In this document: piece by piece, positions 17,960 through 30,480 of the stretch
How positions within the stretch are numbered: the first letter of the stretch is position 1
Layout of the letters: the number at the start of each line of letters is the position of its first letter
Assembly (NCBI RefSeq): GCF_902806685.2
Contig: NC_048555.1
Coordinates: forward strand, 3,968,001-4,032,000
DNA length: 64,000 nt
Direction of reading: 5' to 3'
Source: Maniola hyperantus
Taxonomy: Eukaryota; Arthropoda; Insecta; Lepidoptera; Nymphalidae
Program-made: the position numbers and the translations under genes
The notes under the pieces: generated by a model
Told to the model about the DNA's origin: nothing
Database searches by the model: none
The model's input: the letters and a program-made list of their open reading frames with translations, nothing else

Positions 17960-18296
17960 TAAGTAACCATATTTTATCAACCCATCGCCGGCTCACTACT
18001 GAGTACCTACGGGTCTTCTCTCAGAATGAGAAGGGTTTGGCCCTAAAACCACGTGCGGATTGGCAGACTTCACACAAATCTTTGAAAATATGGAAAATTC
18101 TTAGGCATGCAGGTTTCTTCCAGATGTTTACTTTCACCGTTAAAGCAACCGACACTTACCTACCTATATTGAACCTATTATGTACTAACTACCTAGATAC
18201 CTACCTACTTATAATATTGCTCAAAAAAGTTAGAGATGGTGCTTGTCCGGGATTGAAACCCGGACCCCCGACAAGGAGGCTGTGGTCAACTACTAG
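17960..18296 (-). mobile_element. tRNA-derived SINE, diverged, reversed
   Basis: It starts ATCAACCCATCGCCGGCTCA and ends with the reversed tRNA-like head (GGGATTGAAACCCGGACCCC..). A TACC-rich microsatellite of about 40 bp (18156-18210) interrupts the middle. The 152-residue ORF through here is an accident of the repeat. Confidence 0.8.
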
Positions 18297-18599
18297 GCAA
18301 GTACTGTACTCAACTTCAGATAAGTACCTAGTTACCTACCTACCTAAAATTCTTATAAACACGAGAACATCTCCGATATGAAGGTCAATAACCTATTGTA
18401 AGAATTAGCGTTAGTGATGATCCTAGACATGACAGAATGCTCTTGTGGCTGCCGAGACATCTATTTAGCTAGCACTAATTTCATTTCAGATTTCATGAAT
18501 AAAATCTGCAACAGAAGAAGTTGCCGGTCAAAATCAGTATGCGCCCTTCCATTTTTGTGCTGGTCGTAAAACTTCTGTCATCCCTTTTCGACGTCGACT

Positions 18600-19033
18600 A
18601 TGTCGTATGCGTCATCTCACTCGCACTCGCAGCGTACAAGCCTTGCGACCGGGGGACACCGACACGTAGCGTTGCTCTCTTCGAGCAAGTTCCGCGGTCG
18701 TCCGCCGACTCGACGCGGCGCTGACGTGCGATACGCTGAACTGAACTAGTGTTTCCACCGTGAAATCACCACACCAGTGTTATTTGTTTATACCTACTAT
18801 GGCTTTGATTACATGGCCCCAAGGATCGGCTGTCGATAGTGCGGTGTACTGTACGTGTGTATGTGGAGTCTGAAGCGACTAATATAGTGAAACTAGTCGG
18901 CCGTGTTCGTTTATGTGCTGGATTGTGATTAAAAGTAAATTGCTTTGCTTTTACGCGGCGGTCGGAAGTATCGATCGGATATTGAAACAAAGCCGTGGAT
19001 TGTTTTGGCGGCGTGGAGACCGGTGCAAGTCGA
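18600..19033 (+). promoter_or_regulatory. Candidate promoter and untranslated first exon
   Basis: A CpG-rich, non-repetitive island with dense CG dinucleotides (for example TCCGCGGTCGTCCGCCGACT) that ends at GTCGAG|GTGAGC, a good 5' splice site after 19033. There are stops in all frames and no long ORF. It resembles a non-coding first exon of a + strand gene whose coding exons lie further right, possibly beyond the window. It could equally be an enhancer. Confidence 0.35.
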
Positions 19034-20114
19034 GGTGAGCGCTCTTTGTATATTGGTAAAGCTGTAAAATGGACAGACTCCGAGACGAGCGAAGAGTTGT
19101 AGACGGACGGTGCATGTAGGCCTGCGGTACAGGGGAGGGCGGGGAGGTTATGCACCGCTCTTCAATAGCTATTATGGATTTTATTTCAGTGATACTTTTT
19201 TAGATAGTAATTTATCTCGCAGTTACGCTAAAGGCGATATTAGTGAGTACTAAACCGTAAGCGACGTGCTGCGACCGGCGGGCTAATAGCTTCACATCGA
19301 GAGTGAGTAATGCCTTCCCTAATGGGATAATGGTCTGCTGGCCGCCGCTCGAAATATTTATAAAGCGGTCGAACGAATCGCGCCGTGTCAACAAGCGGTG
19401 GGCTGTTTGCCTTCCCATTTAGACGACAAGGGAGCCGATAAGGCGATGCTGAGAGCCGCCCGACATAAATGGCATAAATATAGATTTAATTGCGGTGTTC
19501 GACGTGTAAAACGAACAAAAAGCCGCCTTTGTTTCTTATAAGGCGGTAGGTACTTACTAAAAGCATTTCAACCGAACGAATTTTTGTTTGAATATAAGTT
19601 AATGACTTAATAACACGAATTAGAGTGAACATAACTACTGAATTAATAGCTTTAGATCCATATAATGTTAATTGTACCTAGGCCCTAGGTAGGTACCTAG
19701 AACAACGGTATGAAATAGTCTACTGTCTAATCTTAGTGAATGTATAAGGTTTTCAATTACATTTGTTAAATTATGTCTTAAGTAAATTACTGACTCAATT
19801 AAATGATAACTAGGTGTCGAATACCTATCTACAACCTACATTATCTACATAAGTCCTATTATCACGTAAGGACACACGCAGTATGGTACACACACACAAC
19901 AAATAAGTACACGTGCCTACGCATGAATAAATGCACAAACAAGCCTTCATTTCTATATATGTATCGGTATTAGGTACCTACCTAGGCAGGTACGCCTTAC
20001 GTACTATACATATTATATAACTAATTAAAATAATTATGGTTCTACCGTTTCACCCCTCTCTCCCCACTGAAAGTCATGGTTGTTGTTTTTTTTTAAATTC
20101 ATTATAGGTACCTA

Positions 20115-20190
20115 CCTATACGCTTGACCACAATCACACCTGATGGGAAGTGATGATGTGGCCTAAGATGGGACGCGTTTACCTAGAAGA
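20115..20190 (-). repeat. Fragment of second SINE family
   Basis: CACAATCACACCTGATGGGA and GTGATGATGTGGCCTAAGAT match the 5' part of the copies at 15478 and 36240. Confidence 0.55.
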
Positions 20191-21885
20191 TGCCTATTGT
20201 TTCATCTTAATTAGTTTCCTACGCATTTTTAAAAGACCATCGGCAAGATAAGTAGGTACCTACCATTCTGGGAGGTACCGAGGTAACTATCTCGAGTACC
20301 TACTGTATCAAATTTTAGTTGTATGTACTTCCATTTTAAGGTCATTACAAAAGGTTTTTTTGAGTGATTTGTAGACATATTTGCTCATTTTAGGATGTAT
20401 TTTTAAAGAAAATTTTAAAATAGGTACTATAAAAACACAGCATCAATTCAGTAGGTAGCTTAGGTAGGTACCTAGCTGTAGAATAAGTAAAACATTAAAG
20501 AAATCTTAATTAGCTAGGTAGGTGTAAGTTTGACTTTTCAAACCGCGTTGTGTTGGTTTGGCGGTTCCTGCAAATGTTCATGGGCGGCGGTAATCGCTTA
20601 AGATCAAATGACCCGCCCGCGCCTGCTCGTTTTTTCGTTATTTTTATTTAAAAAAACTATCATAGATGCTTTGGCATAGAACAGCCTTAACAACAAACTC
20701 ACACTTCTTTAGTTACCCCTCGTAAATATTCAGGTCATGTTAATCTCATTGTCAGGAATGCTTACAAGTTACGTGGGTATGTCTAGGTAATTCGTAAGTC
20801 TTTATGAAAAATCATAATGATTAAAGTAATAAGTTCGAGAATATAAATAAGAATATTACTTTGAGGTCTTGGTAACAATCCGCCGATTCAGATTTCAGCA
20901 GATTCGACTTCGATAGTGTAGCCTAATAATAATTCGAAACATCAATAGGATTGGCCCTGCTTAGCTTAATTAAAACCGTACGTCATAATATAAGGTACAT
21001 CGTAGTAACTAGGTACTTGGGTACTAGGTATATACTAGGTACTTTTGTGGATAGGACGATTTCGACTACTATGGTTAAATCCTTAAACTTAAATATATCG
21101 ATAATATTGACCATTTAAATTCAATTAAAAAATACTTACGAAGACATCGATCGATGTTACGAAATAATAATTTTGTAATGAAAATACAATAATTGTAAAA
21201 GTGTTTAAAAGTCTTTAATTAATAAATGCGTGTATCGAAAACCAATTATAATAATTATTCTACGTCTACGTATAGATAGGTCCATACTTGCACAGTACAC
21301 TAGTCCTAACTCTAATTGTATAAAAATATAAAAATATTACAAAATAATTAAGAGATGTAGAAGAGTAGAGAGAGTACGATAATTAATATTTGATAATAAG
21401 TAAGTAGGTACATCAAGTACATAAAATTATTCAACTATTGCACCTATTTTATAAACGGAAATTACTTACTCTATTGTATGACAAATATTTTTATACAACC
21501 TAATACATATTTCCTGCCAAGTTTAATACCGGCTTCTTTTTAATAGAAACGTCTCAAACTTTCGTTAGATTTATTACCCTCTAGCTCAATGATTTAATAT
21601 AATCTGTAAGCCTATTAGAATAAAGCTTATTTTAAACTATTCATGTTACAGTTACCCACTAGCAAACCAAGCAATTCGGTGCTTGCCTTTCATCGTTCTA
21701 CTATGTAATGTGACACTTAATTCACATGGTTCCCCCTAATAGATACCTTATTAATTTTACGACCTAATTTAAATAATTATTAGGCGTTAACTTAAAAGCC
21801 GCCGCCTTTGAGGCAACATGAAATACGCTTATAGACTTTGAGCTAATGGCTATTTCTATATTCGATAGCAAAACAATATCCTCTA

Positions 21886-22080
21886 TCCACTTACTAATAT
21901 TATAAATGCAAGAAAAGCTCGCTATTTGTTAACTTTTCACGCTGAACGGATTGCGACAAAATTTGGCTTGCAATTTGCATCCAGGGGGCGTGTATAGGAT
22001 ATTTTGTATCCCGGAAAATCAAAGAGTTCTCAAGGAATTTTTAGAACCTAAATCCGCACGGTTGAAGTTAGTCATCAGCA
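21886..22080 (+). mobile_element. Helitron-like repeat, decayed
   Basis: It starts ACTAATATTATAAATGCAAG, with CTGAACGGATTGCGACAAAA and TATCCCGGAAAATCAAAGAG. The 3' end is damaged (GTTGAAGTTAGTCATCAGCAAG). Confidence 0.7.
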
Positions 22081-23159
22081 AGTTCCTTGTATGAATTTGA
22101 TAACTGCTCATGATGTACCTATTCGATCATTCTAAAACACTGGTCATGTAGGCTGTTTTACGCTAACATAATGCGACATTACATTATGTCACGAGGCCGC
22201 ATGCTTCAGTAATTGAAAATGTCGCACATTACCATTGGCATGGCTATTGGTAACATGTGGGCAGACTGTTATACTTGTAACATTACAGCTGTATAACTCG
22301 ATGTTGTCGCAAATTTTTTCATTATCTTGTATTTCGTAGCATACTACAAGACGCACGCCACAATATGCAGCATGCAACATTGTTCCATTTCGTTCAACCG
22401 GCGTAAATCAGCCTTAATTTTTAAAATTATGTACCTACTTAAAAGGATATTTACTTAATGTTTTATACCCTATTTGCAACTTATTTATTTGATAGTGAAG
22501 TATTTTAGTTGGAAATAGGTAGTCAATCTCAGTTATTTACTTACTTACTTCTAATTTGTAACAATTTAGAATCAGTTCGTTCGTGTGTGTGTGGCTTTTA
22601 CCCATTCTTTTACCTATAAAAAGGTTACGATACGAAATCTATATTGGTTTAAAATATCGTCATTTCTGTCATCATAAATTATTTTGATGCTTCTATTTAG
22701 CCTAAGTTTTGTGATTTTAGTGGTCAAGACTCGTCATTCTTTATTTATGTAGGTAGATATCTAGTTATAAAAGTTCCAATTTAAGATCATTGACATTTCC
22801 AGAAACGTAAGTCGTAAAAAATCTCGCCAAGAGATAAAAACTGTGCGGCCGACCACCGGCTCCTATCATCATAAAAAAATCTAAGTAAAGTAATAGAATA
22901 TGAAAGGCCCAGAATGGTTACTTGAACGTAACTATTACCACCTATTACCCCCTGTTTCGCTTTCGCTCGCGTATTAGTATGGATGGAAGTATGGATTAGG
23001 AAAGTACAATATTATGTTGGTAGGTAGGTACAGTAGGTTGATATCATTGAAAACTCCTTTATTGATAGGCTCCTTTGTAAAAGATAATGAATAGCTATGC
23101 AACTTGAAGGTCATAATTCCGAGGTTTTAGCTATCTATTCCACAGAATTCTTTACCTGC

Positions 23160-23330
23160 TTTTTTAGGGTTAAATGACTCATAGAGAGACTGAAAACCGA
23201 AAGGTTGACGGTTCAAACCCCGCCCTTTGCACTATTGTCGTAGATACCTATTGCTAGCACAAGCTTGACGCTTAGTTGGAGAGGAAAGGGGAATATTAGT
23301 CATTTAACAAGGCTAATATTCTTAAAAAAA
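23160..23330 (+). mobile_element. Third SINE-like family with tRNA-type B box
   Basis: GAAAACCGAAAGGTTGACGG then TTCAAACCCCGCCC gives a B box GGTTCAAACCCC (near 23210). It is followed by ACAAGCTTGACGCTTAGTTG and GAGGAAAGGGGAATATTAGT. Only one copy was seen in the window. Confidence 0.5.
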
Positions 23331-23862
23331 AACTATTCCGACGAAATCAATAATAAGTTCTTCTTATACAATACTTTACAAGTTCTTATGTTACGACTTC
23401 GAGTAAGTACTACTGTTACTCGAACTAGTTACATTCATTTGGTGACTTGAAAACATAACTGTCATTTTTCTTTGGTGCATTTGAGTTATTTTATCTATTC
23501 TTGCTCGGAAAATTAGGACTTGTCTTGCCAATAAAGTTTTATAAGAAATGAAACTTATGCTTGAACTCGGAAGTAAATGCAAAGATTCCGGCTGTGAACT
23601 GTGTAATACTATCTCTATGGTGTAATCACATTTCACAAGTTCAGTAAGTAATCAGTGTAATTAACTAATGTTGATCACACTGATTGAACGAGAAGATAGC
23701 ATGAAGCGCCACGTGGCATCCAAAAATTTTAAATTGTGATTATTGATTAATTATCTTATATTAAAGACCTTTTAATTTTTTTGCTATCCTCCATAAAAAT
23801 AGAAAGAAATGTTTTTATTATAGGATAAATAAAATAAAAAAAAAAAAAAAAAAAAAAATCAT

Positions 23863-24325
23863 TTTATTTCAGGTTTGGGACCCATATAAAAACATGTTAA
23901 ATATTTAGTTAAAATTATTTGAAAAAAATGAATAGTCATTTTGCGTTCGGGATCTGGTGTACCCTTAGCCAGTGTTTATAGAACACATTGTCAGGGGATA
24001 CCTGAGCGACGACTTTGATCATTTTATTATTAGAATTACGGACGGTTTCCCAGAAACCCGCAATTCTATTTCGTATAACGGCGTAGTAGTCCGGGACTCC
24101 AGCGTCGGCAAACATGCCCGACGCGCTACAATACCTCGGCATTTTTAATAAAATGCGAAGGGCATCATTATATTGTACCCTGAGGATGTTAAAGGATCTT
24201 TTGGTGTAGTTGATCCATAATTGTGAAGTATAAAAACTCAAATAAAGATTTAGGGAAGTTATTTTGGAATACAGGTCCGGACTGCGAGCGAAGCGAGCCC
24301 AAATTTCGTTCGTTGAAACTGACAA
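23863..24325 (-). pseudogene. LINE fragment: C-terminal region of a reverse transcriptase protein
   Basis: The minus strand is open from 24325 to 23936 and encodes SFNILRVQYNDALRILLKMP, RYCSASGMFADAGVPDYYAV and IRNRIAGFWETVRNSNN. The pattern VQYNDAxRILxxxPRxCSASxMFA is a frequent C-terminal signature of lepidopteran CR1/Zenon-like LINEs; the clade is inferred. No catalytic RT blocks remain. A 25-nt A-run at 23838-23862 lies beside its 3' end. Confidence 0.7.
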
Positions 24326-24416
24326 AGCGTCATATGGTTATGAGTGACAGAGACAACGCTCTACAAATATGAAATGTCATTCTAAAGGCCGATGTTCATC
24401 ACTTTCGGCCGCGTAC
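24317..24416. mobile_element. Half of a TA-flanked MITE (CAGTACGCGGC family)
   Basis: GTTATGAGTGACAGAGACAA and CATTCTAAAGGCCGATGTTC through CACTTTCGGCCGCGTAC match the right half of 29977-30159. The left half is missing where the LINE fragment ends. Confidence 0.75.
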
Positions 24417-24818
24417 ATGATATTACTTAAACTAAATCAAATAGGTATAAAGTAGGCAAATAAGTACGTTTAGTTCATAATCTAAATTCTAAGTTATTAG
24501 ATAATTTTACATTCTACGCCATAAAAGACAAGAAGGAATGCAGGTTTACCATAGTAAAAACTATGTCTATCATATCAGATGAGAATTACATACATTTACG
24601 TAAGCCTACGTACTGAATCCGGTTCTCTCAGCACGCCTTATTCAAGTATACATTTGCGATTTGCGTTAAATAAAAACGATTTGTCAAATTAACATTATAA
24701 GTAAGTAAGTACTTAATATGTGCTTATACTGAGATATTTTTTTACTAGATTACGCAAGGTTGCCGCGTGCCGTGCGTTTGGGATCGTCATAAATTATTAT
24801 TATGACTTGTCAACTATA

Positions 24819-25322
24819 TTTACTTGGTTCCAGTTGCATGACGGGCGGTTAAAGTTAGGATTACCGTTAAGCTTTAACCACCAATAAGAAGCAAATTTAT
24901 AATTCATCATCATCGTCATCCGGGAGACGTCCATTGCTGAACGTAGGTCTCTTGTAAAGTTCATCCCTCCGTGGTAAAGGTTAAAATTAGAATTTGACAA
25001 ACCCTGCCTTATGCGACCGATTTTGCTTTTATTAAAAATCAAAGTTTTAGTATGGGTATCATCGAACTTTGAACATCAACAAAAGCACGAGTCATAATTT
25101 GTTTACTTTGGACCAAAATTGTATTTTATTTATTTATTTTTATTTTTCATGTACCAGAATTGTAGTTACATAGTAGTAATAAATTAATACCTGACCTAAA
25201 TCATGGAGACGTATGGATACTGACTAGTGCAAGTAGCAACCCACTTTGCTCTTTATTGGTGGTTAAAAGACGATCACCGTAGTTAGTTTTAATAGTCTTT
25301 CATGCAACTGGACTTAAGTAAT
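24819..25322. mobile_element. 504-bp element with about 70-bp inverted ends
   Basis: The left arm (24819-24892) includes CCAGTTGCATGACGGGCGGT and TTTAACCACCAATAAGAAGC. The right arm (25245-25322) is its approximate reverse complement (CTTTATTGGTGGTTAAAAGA and CATGCAACTGGACTTAAGTA). The interior contains an RTE-type LINE tail (CATCGTCATCCGGGAGACGT, about 24905-24975). Confidence 0.6.
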
Positions 25323-25329
25323 TAATAGT

Positions 25330-26930
25330 TATTAATTAGTTTCAAGAAGATAATATTCTTAGTTCTATAAGTTCTTAAGTGTGAGTTGGCTGGAAGAGAT
25401 CACTTTAGTGATAAGATCGCCCTATGTTTTTTTAAGTGTATCCCTGTACTCTTACTATCTGTAATTTTGTTAACAATAAAGTTGTTTAAATAAAATAAAT
25501 AAATAAATAAAATAATATTACGAACTAACTGGAGATCCAAAACAGGTCAATAAAATACCATACGAATACGTAATGGGAAAATTTGCGAGCTGTCACGTCT
25601 GTTATAGTGTTACAAGTAGTTATGTATAACAATCATAGAGATATAACAATAGCATTGTCGTCAGACGTCGTTCTAATTGGTTATGTCATCAAGCAATAAT
25701 CTCGTTGTGCTTTCTCCAATTTGTTCCTAACAGTTAGATAGATAATAGGTATACGTACAAGTGTACTTTTTTTCTAGTACTTAATGATTCAGTACCTATA
25801 AGCTCTACTTACTAGATTAAAGTAATACCTATAAGTTTTTTATACATCGGCAAAACACAATGTACTATTCTGCAAAGCAAACCTGCTGACATACCTACCT
25901 ATATGAAAGCATACCTACCTATGCCAAATTCAACTCAATAAACGGAAAAAATTTGGCAACCAGTGCGAACTGCCGGTAAAAGTTAAAACTGAAAACTATT
26001 AAATATACATAATATTATTATGTTTTTTTTGGATTTTCAAATTAAGTAGTAAATTAACAACATATTGCATATTCAACCTATATTAAAACCATTAAAATTG
26101 GTTTATTTTATACATCTATCGGCATTCCGAGGACTGATAATGGTACTGATTCTGAGCACAACCTAATTTTAGAGTATTCGCATACTCTTCTTACTTATGG
26201 AATATGAAAAGGACAGACGCAGTTTGACAGTTTTAAATTTTATTTTTAGATAGTAAAACCCGTGATTTAAGCGCACAGTCGCGAGCCTACTGTTTAAATT
26301 TGTAGCGTGCACTAAAATTAAGAGTCTTTAAATGTAAAGTTGCATGTTCTGTCCCTTTTTAGCATTGTTAAAAAGAAAAGAATGCAGATACTCTAAATTT
26401 AGTTTAGAGAAAGACGACGGAATCGGTGCCAATGTTAAAGTTTTTACACACCCCAAAATCGTCCAACGCGCCTGAAGAAGTTTCACTTCAAAATTGTGTT
26501 TAAAAATGTTCGTTAGCAAGAATTTCTTCATTGTAAAACTATTCTCCGCCGCGTATTTAAATTCAGCGAGGGAACAAATTCAAGAGGGAGCTGCGAACGT
26601 CTTAAGAGTTTCACCTTGACAGCGGGATTCTTTGTGATGCTTTCTTGACTTTCGACAAAATTACTCTCTTGCTTACTTTGCATTCGTGCAGCTTCTTTGC
26701 GGACCGAGTACGCTTTGCATTTTGAAAATAAATTCACTGAGATAATATCATATTATTTTATATTTCAAAGGGGAAACTCTGCTATGTTATGCTAAAAATA
26801 TTGTGATGTTAAAAAGATTTTAAATGTGGTTCTAACGGTAACGTAAAGCATTACTAAATCACAAGCGTAACTAAGCAAATAAAAACGTTTTCAACTCATC
26901 AATTTTTAAATAGGTAGGTAAGTATTTTAT
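25330..26930. other. Unique AT-rich sequence
   Basis: No gene supported. AAAT repeats lie near 25489-25515. The island 26150-26740 is of higher complexity, with minus-strand ORFs of 67 and 69 codons that show no recognisable domain. Confidence 0.4.
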
Positions 26931-26950
26931 TAAAATTTAATTGAAAATCA

Positions 26951-27060
26951 CTATACCCATAATATTATAAATGTGAAAGAGTGTTTGTTTGTTAGTTTAT
27001 TTGTTTGTTGGTTTGTCCATGGCCCCAGGGTCTCCACGGCAAACGGATCAAAAATGCAAC
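26951..27060 (+). mobile_element. Helitron-like repeat, 5' portion
   Basis: CATAATATTATAAATGTGAA then GTTTGTTTGTTAG and GGTCTCCACGGCAAACGGA. The reversed fragment at 27455-27565 may belong to another copy. Confidence 0.6.
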
Positions 27061-27454
27061 TCTTTATTATTAAATTATTAAAATGGTCTATGTTTTAAAT
27101 AATTAGTTTGTCAAAATATTGTGTATAAAATACGCTAGAGAACAATGGAAGATTATATTATTATTTATATGCATATAATATTATGTGCTTCCTTTTATCT
27201 CAGTCGTAACTCGTACGAGAGCTCATATATCTTGTGTCACAGCCCAAGAATATCCCTCTTATTTACTTACTTGTACTTACATACGTGTATAAATTAGGAA
27301 CTGGGATGACAGCTTTTTACCTAGATTTTGCTTTTGATAGACTTAATTTTTCCACGTTTTGCTTGGTTCAGTTTTATTAGCCTAGTAAACCGGTAACAGG
27401 GATAAACGGTTCCTGCTGACTATGTCCAATCTCCTAGCATGTCTAGTATGTTAA

Positions 27455-27565
27455 ATTAAATTTGATTTTCCGGGATAAAAAGTAGCCTGTGTGTTAAATC
27501 CAAAATATAATCTATCTCGGCCAAATCCGTACAGTAGTTTTTGCGTAAAAGAGTTATAAACATAG
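27455..27565 (-). mobile_element. Helitron-like repeat fragment, reversed
   Basis: GATTTTCCGGGATAAAAAGT then AGCCTGTGTGTTAAATCC and GGCCAAATCCGTACAGTAGT are the reversed middle of this family, as at 41970-42201. Confidence 0.6.
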
Positions 27566-27751
27566 GCTTGATTCGTGCTTGATTCCTTCTATACTCGTAA
27601 AATAAGTACCTTCAGGAAGTACTACAATACTCGTAAATGGTACAGGCCCTAGCTATAAGCCTGTAACCCATGTCCAATAGTTGATTATGATGGCAATCGC
27701 TCTCGGCAATCGCCTGCATTTAAACTATGAAATTGATTAAGTGCCGCCACG

Positions 27752-27880
27752 GGTTAGCCTCAGGCACCGATTGAACTTTCTACACTATTTGCAGTTCGGC
27801 TCAAATGTACGACATTACAATATCGAACAAATTGAACCAATTAACATGATAGAGATCGATAGGACCAATTTGCACAAAAA
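27752..27880 (+). repeat. Direct duplication, copy 1
   Basis: AGCCTCAGGCACCGATTGAA through CGACATTACAATATCGAACA and TAACATGATAGAGATCGATA is repeated at 28075-28141 plus 28249-28320. Copy 1 is uninterrupted. Confidence 0.8.
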
Positions 27881-28074
27881 AGAACCCATACATTCATTTT
27901 TGACGTTCAACTTTACCACGTGACTTTACCACCCTTTTTATCATTTGCATTTTCTTGGATTGTATAAAACGCTTTTTAGGAGCATACTTTTAATAGGTTT
28001 TTAAACTTGTATATGAAGGAAAATCTAAAATTGATCGAAAATAGGTAAGTAAAGTACTCGTAAAATATGAGGCC

Positions 28075-28320
28075 TAGCCTCAGGCACCGATTGCACTTTC
28101 TACACTATTTGCATTTCGGCTCAAATGTACGACATTACAATTTTCAAAGTATTTTCAAAGTAAGATGACTATATCAAGTGGAATATTATATGAAACATTC
28201 TAAAACAGATTTTTATTTATTTTATGCATTATTTTTGATTTTTCAATTATACAATATTGAACAAATTGAACCACTTAACATGATAGGGATCGATTGGTCC
28301 TATGTACCTATCCAATAGTG
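28075..28320 (+). repeat. Direct duplication, copy 2, interrupted
   Basis: The left part (28075-28141) matches copy 1 to CGACATTACAAT. It resumes at about 28249 with ACAATATTGAACAAATTGAA. A fragment of the CCGGCC-family repeat separates the halves. Confidence 0.75.
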
Positions 28321-28512
28321 ATCCAATCCAACCCAACCCAACTTTATTTGTTGATTTTTAAATTGAATATCGACTAAACTTGTAACACGTCCTATTTCTT
28401 TTTGCTATGTTTATGCATTATAGTTTTTGATTTATCGTGCAAAATGGCGAAAAAATACGACGGTAGTACGGAACCCTCGGTGCGCTAGCCTGACTCACAC
28501 TTGGCTGGTTTA
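28142..28512 (-). repeat. CCGGCCAAGTGCGAGT-family repeat, in two pieces
   Basis: Pieces at 28142-28248 (GACTATATCAAGTGGAATAT..TTTATGCATTA) and 28393-28512 (TTTATGCATTATAGTTTTTG..CACACTTGGCTGGTT). They overlap by about 20 nt of the same internal sequence, and the end of duplication copy 2 plus extra sequence lies between them. Confidence 0.7.
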
Positions 28513-28519
28513 TTTTTGA

Positions 28520-29960
28520 TATTTTTTGCAGCGTAGTGTAATTTGATCAGCTCATTCAACGTTGACTGTTGATATCAATCTTGTAACGGTGCTTGGCAGA
28601 TTTGATCGAGATATTATATAAAATTCGTTAATATAATAATATCTCGTGCTATTCCGTTATCTGTACCTCCGGACAGTTCCCGAGCTTGCTTGATTAGCAC
28701 TCTATTAAAATCACACTTGATTAGATCGCGGCGCGGTTTAATTGAACACTCCACTCGCGGTATGCGCCCCTGGTACTTCGTACTTGCCGATTGTCGAGCG
28801 CTCGAACACTTCTTTTCTTCAACGTTTAAACTTTTTTTTTTCTTCTCATCTATCTCGTCCTCCTTGATTTGATTCCTTTTGTCTCTTTTGTTGGATTTTT
28901 CATATCCTTCTGTTTTCCGGTTGGATTAATTTTAATTTGGATTCAAAGATTTTCTTCCATATTGCTTTTTGCTTTGGGCTTTTTGTGTTGTTTGTTAAGT
29001 TTGTCGACATTGAAATGTATTGTTGGTGGGAGGTATAGGAGCGCGATAGATGGAATATTTATCCGAGGGGTCGCGGGATCAAGCCGCGCCGCCCACTGGC
29101 AATTTGCCGTCTGCCCGCGGCGCGCCGCATTCAATACTCGGCTCCGAGACGTGTTCTTCCAACTAAACGCTATGCTAATGTAATGGGGCTCCATTTAATC
29201 ACAGCCCACGGGCAACTTCAAATTTTCAATGAGACGTTTCTGGCAGCGACATTATTATTGTACTTTCTGTTATGGTAATAGTTGAATCGTTAAATTACTT
29301 AAATGGTTTCACGCGTTGATTTAAGACTGTATGAACAGTTTTGTTTATCTGGTTAGTCATATGTCTTTTGATTACTCGGTAGTCTTTAAGTGTTTACAGC
29401 AAACAACTTACCTAAGTACACGGATTCATTTCATCATTGATACCTATTTTGGCTTTACTTAATAGGTTTATAATAATAAACACAACAATATGTTTTAAAA
29501 TACTTAAGTCACTTGGAACTATCTATTAGTTAGAACTTACTACAGATTTGTTACACATGTAAGTATTCTATTAGTTTAATGTTTAATAATGTATGAGTCA
29601 TCATAATAGTATCTTGTTTTTAAATTGATTTCACAGCCACAGTCAATATTCTCAGAAGGTCCGCAAATATGCTGTCCAATTTAGCTGTGCCCGATTACCG
29701 TATCAAGGGTATAGGTATTTTGCATTTATTATAAGGTTCCAATTAAGTCTAATGGCGCTAAGAGATTAGAATTTACTATAGAGCGGCTGTTGTGAACAAT
29801 TTAACACCAAATTTTTGAACTTATTGCCTCTGCTAGTAAGAGCTAACTTATTTGCTACTGCTACTTCTCATTTATTAGCATACGTTCCTCAATGAATAGG
29901 TATGTCCGACCGAAGGTCGATTTCTTGCCGAAGTAGAAGCCGATTAATCGGTAATCGCCT
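28520..29960. other. Unique sequence with a GC-richer island
   Basis: 28680-29190 is non-repetitive and includes TCGCGGGATCAAGCCGCGCC. ORFs of 60-104 codons here are hydrophobic or low-complexity translations without a recognisable domain, so I do not call a gene. The island could be an untranslated exon or enhancer. Confidence 0.4.
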
Positions 29961-29976
29961 TTATCAAAAATTAGTA

Positions 29977-30159
29977 CAGTACGCGGCCGAAAGTAATGTA
30001 CATCGACGTTTAGAAGGAGACAACAAATTTGTACAGCACTGTCTCTGTCGTTGAGACCGACAAAACGTCATAATATAATTATGAGTCACAGAGACAACGA
30101 CCGACAAAGCCGAAATGTCATTCTAAAGGCCGATATACATTACTTTCGGCTGCGTACTG
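29977..30159. mobile_element. Complete TA-flanked MITE (CAGTACGCGGC family)
   Basis: 183 bp from CAGTACGCGGCCGAAAGTAA to TTACTTTCGGCTGCGTACTG with about 40-bp inverted ends, and TA on both sides (29975-29976 and 30160-30161). A TA duplication suggests mobilisation by a Tc1/mariner-type transposase. A second complete copy is at 51523-51697. Confidence 0.88.
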
Positions 30160-30480
30160 TACATTTGACGCAGGTAGCTGTAATGTAGCCCTATTTTTCT
30201 ATGATTTTACATCACCATAGGCTTATATTTGACATGTCGTCAATTCAGAATCAAACCGAGAGTTCCCTCACTCTAGTTCAATCTGGCTCTGTCGTATCTG
30301 TCAATATTGAAACGTTTAAATATCTCTAGCTACCTGTTTTCGTAACGCTATTTGTCAGGTGCAATTTATTGTTCGCACAGTAGTCCGCCGTTCGAACACT
30401 TTGCATGACATTCATCAGTTTAGACGAATCTTGTTTACGTTGGAGTTTGGAACATTTAAGTAAACAAGGTGCTAGAATGG

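Larger units (their letters stand above)
19034..23155. other. Gene-free AT-rich stretch
   Basis: No supported gene. The part 19670-21060 is unusually rich in GTAGGTA/TACCTAC and palindromic GGTACC (e.g. 19690, 19972, 20107, 20256 and 20465). A fragment of the second SINE family lies at 20115-20190 and a Helitron-like repeat at 21886-22080; the rest is unique. Confidence 0.5.

Noticed and set aside
18766..19155. 129-residue minus-strand ORF
   Set aside because: It lies antisense to the CpG-rich island. CpG-rich DNA has few stop codons, and the composition is not protein-like.
28690..29194. Three overlapping hydrophobic ORFs
   Set aside because: They arise from T-rich sequence in different frames. 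There is no signal peptide plus mature domain, splice context or recognisable family.
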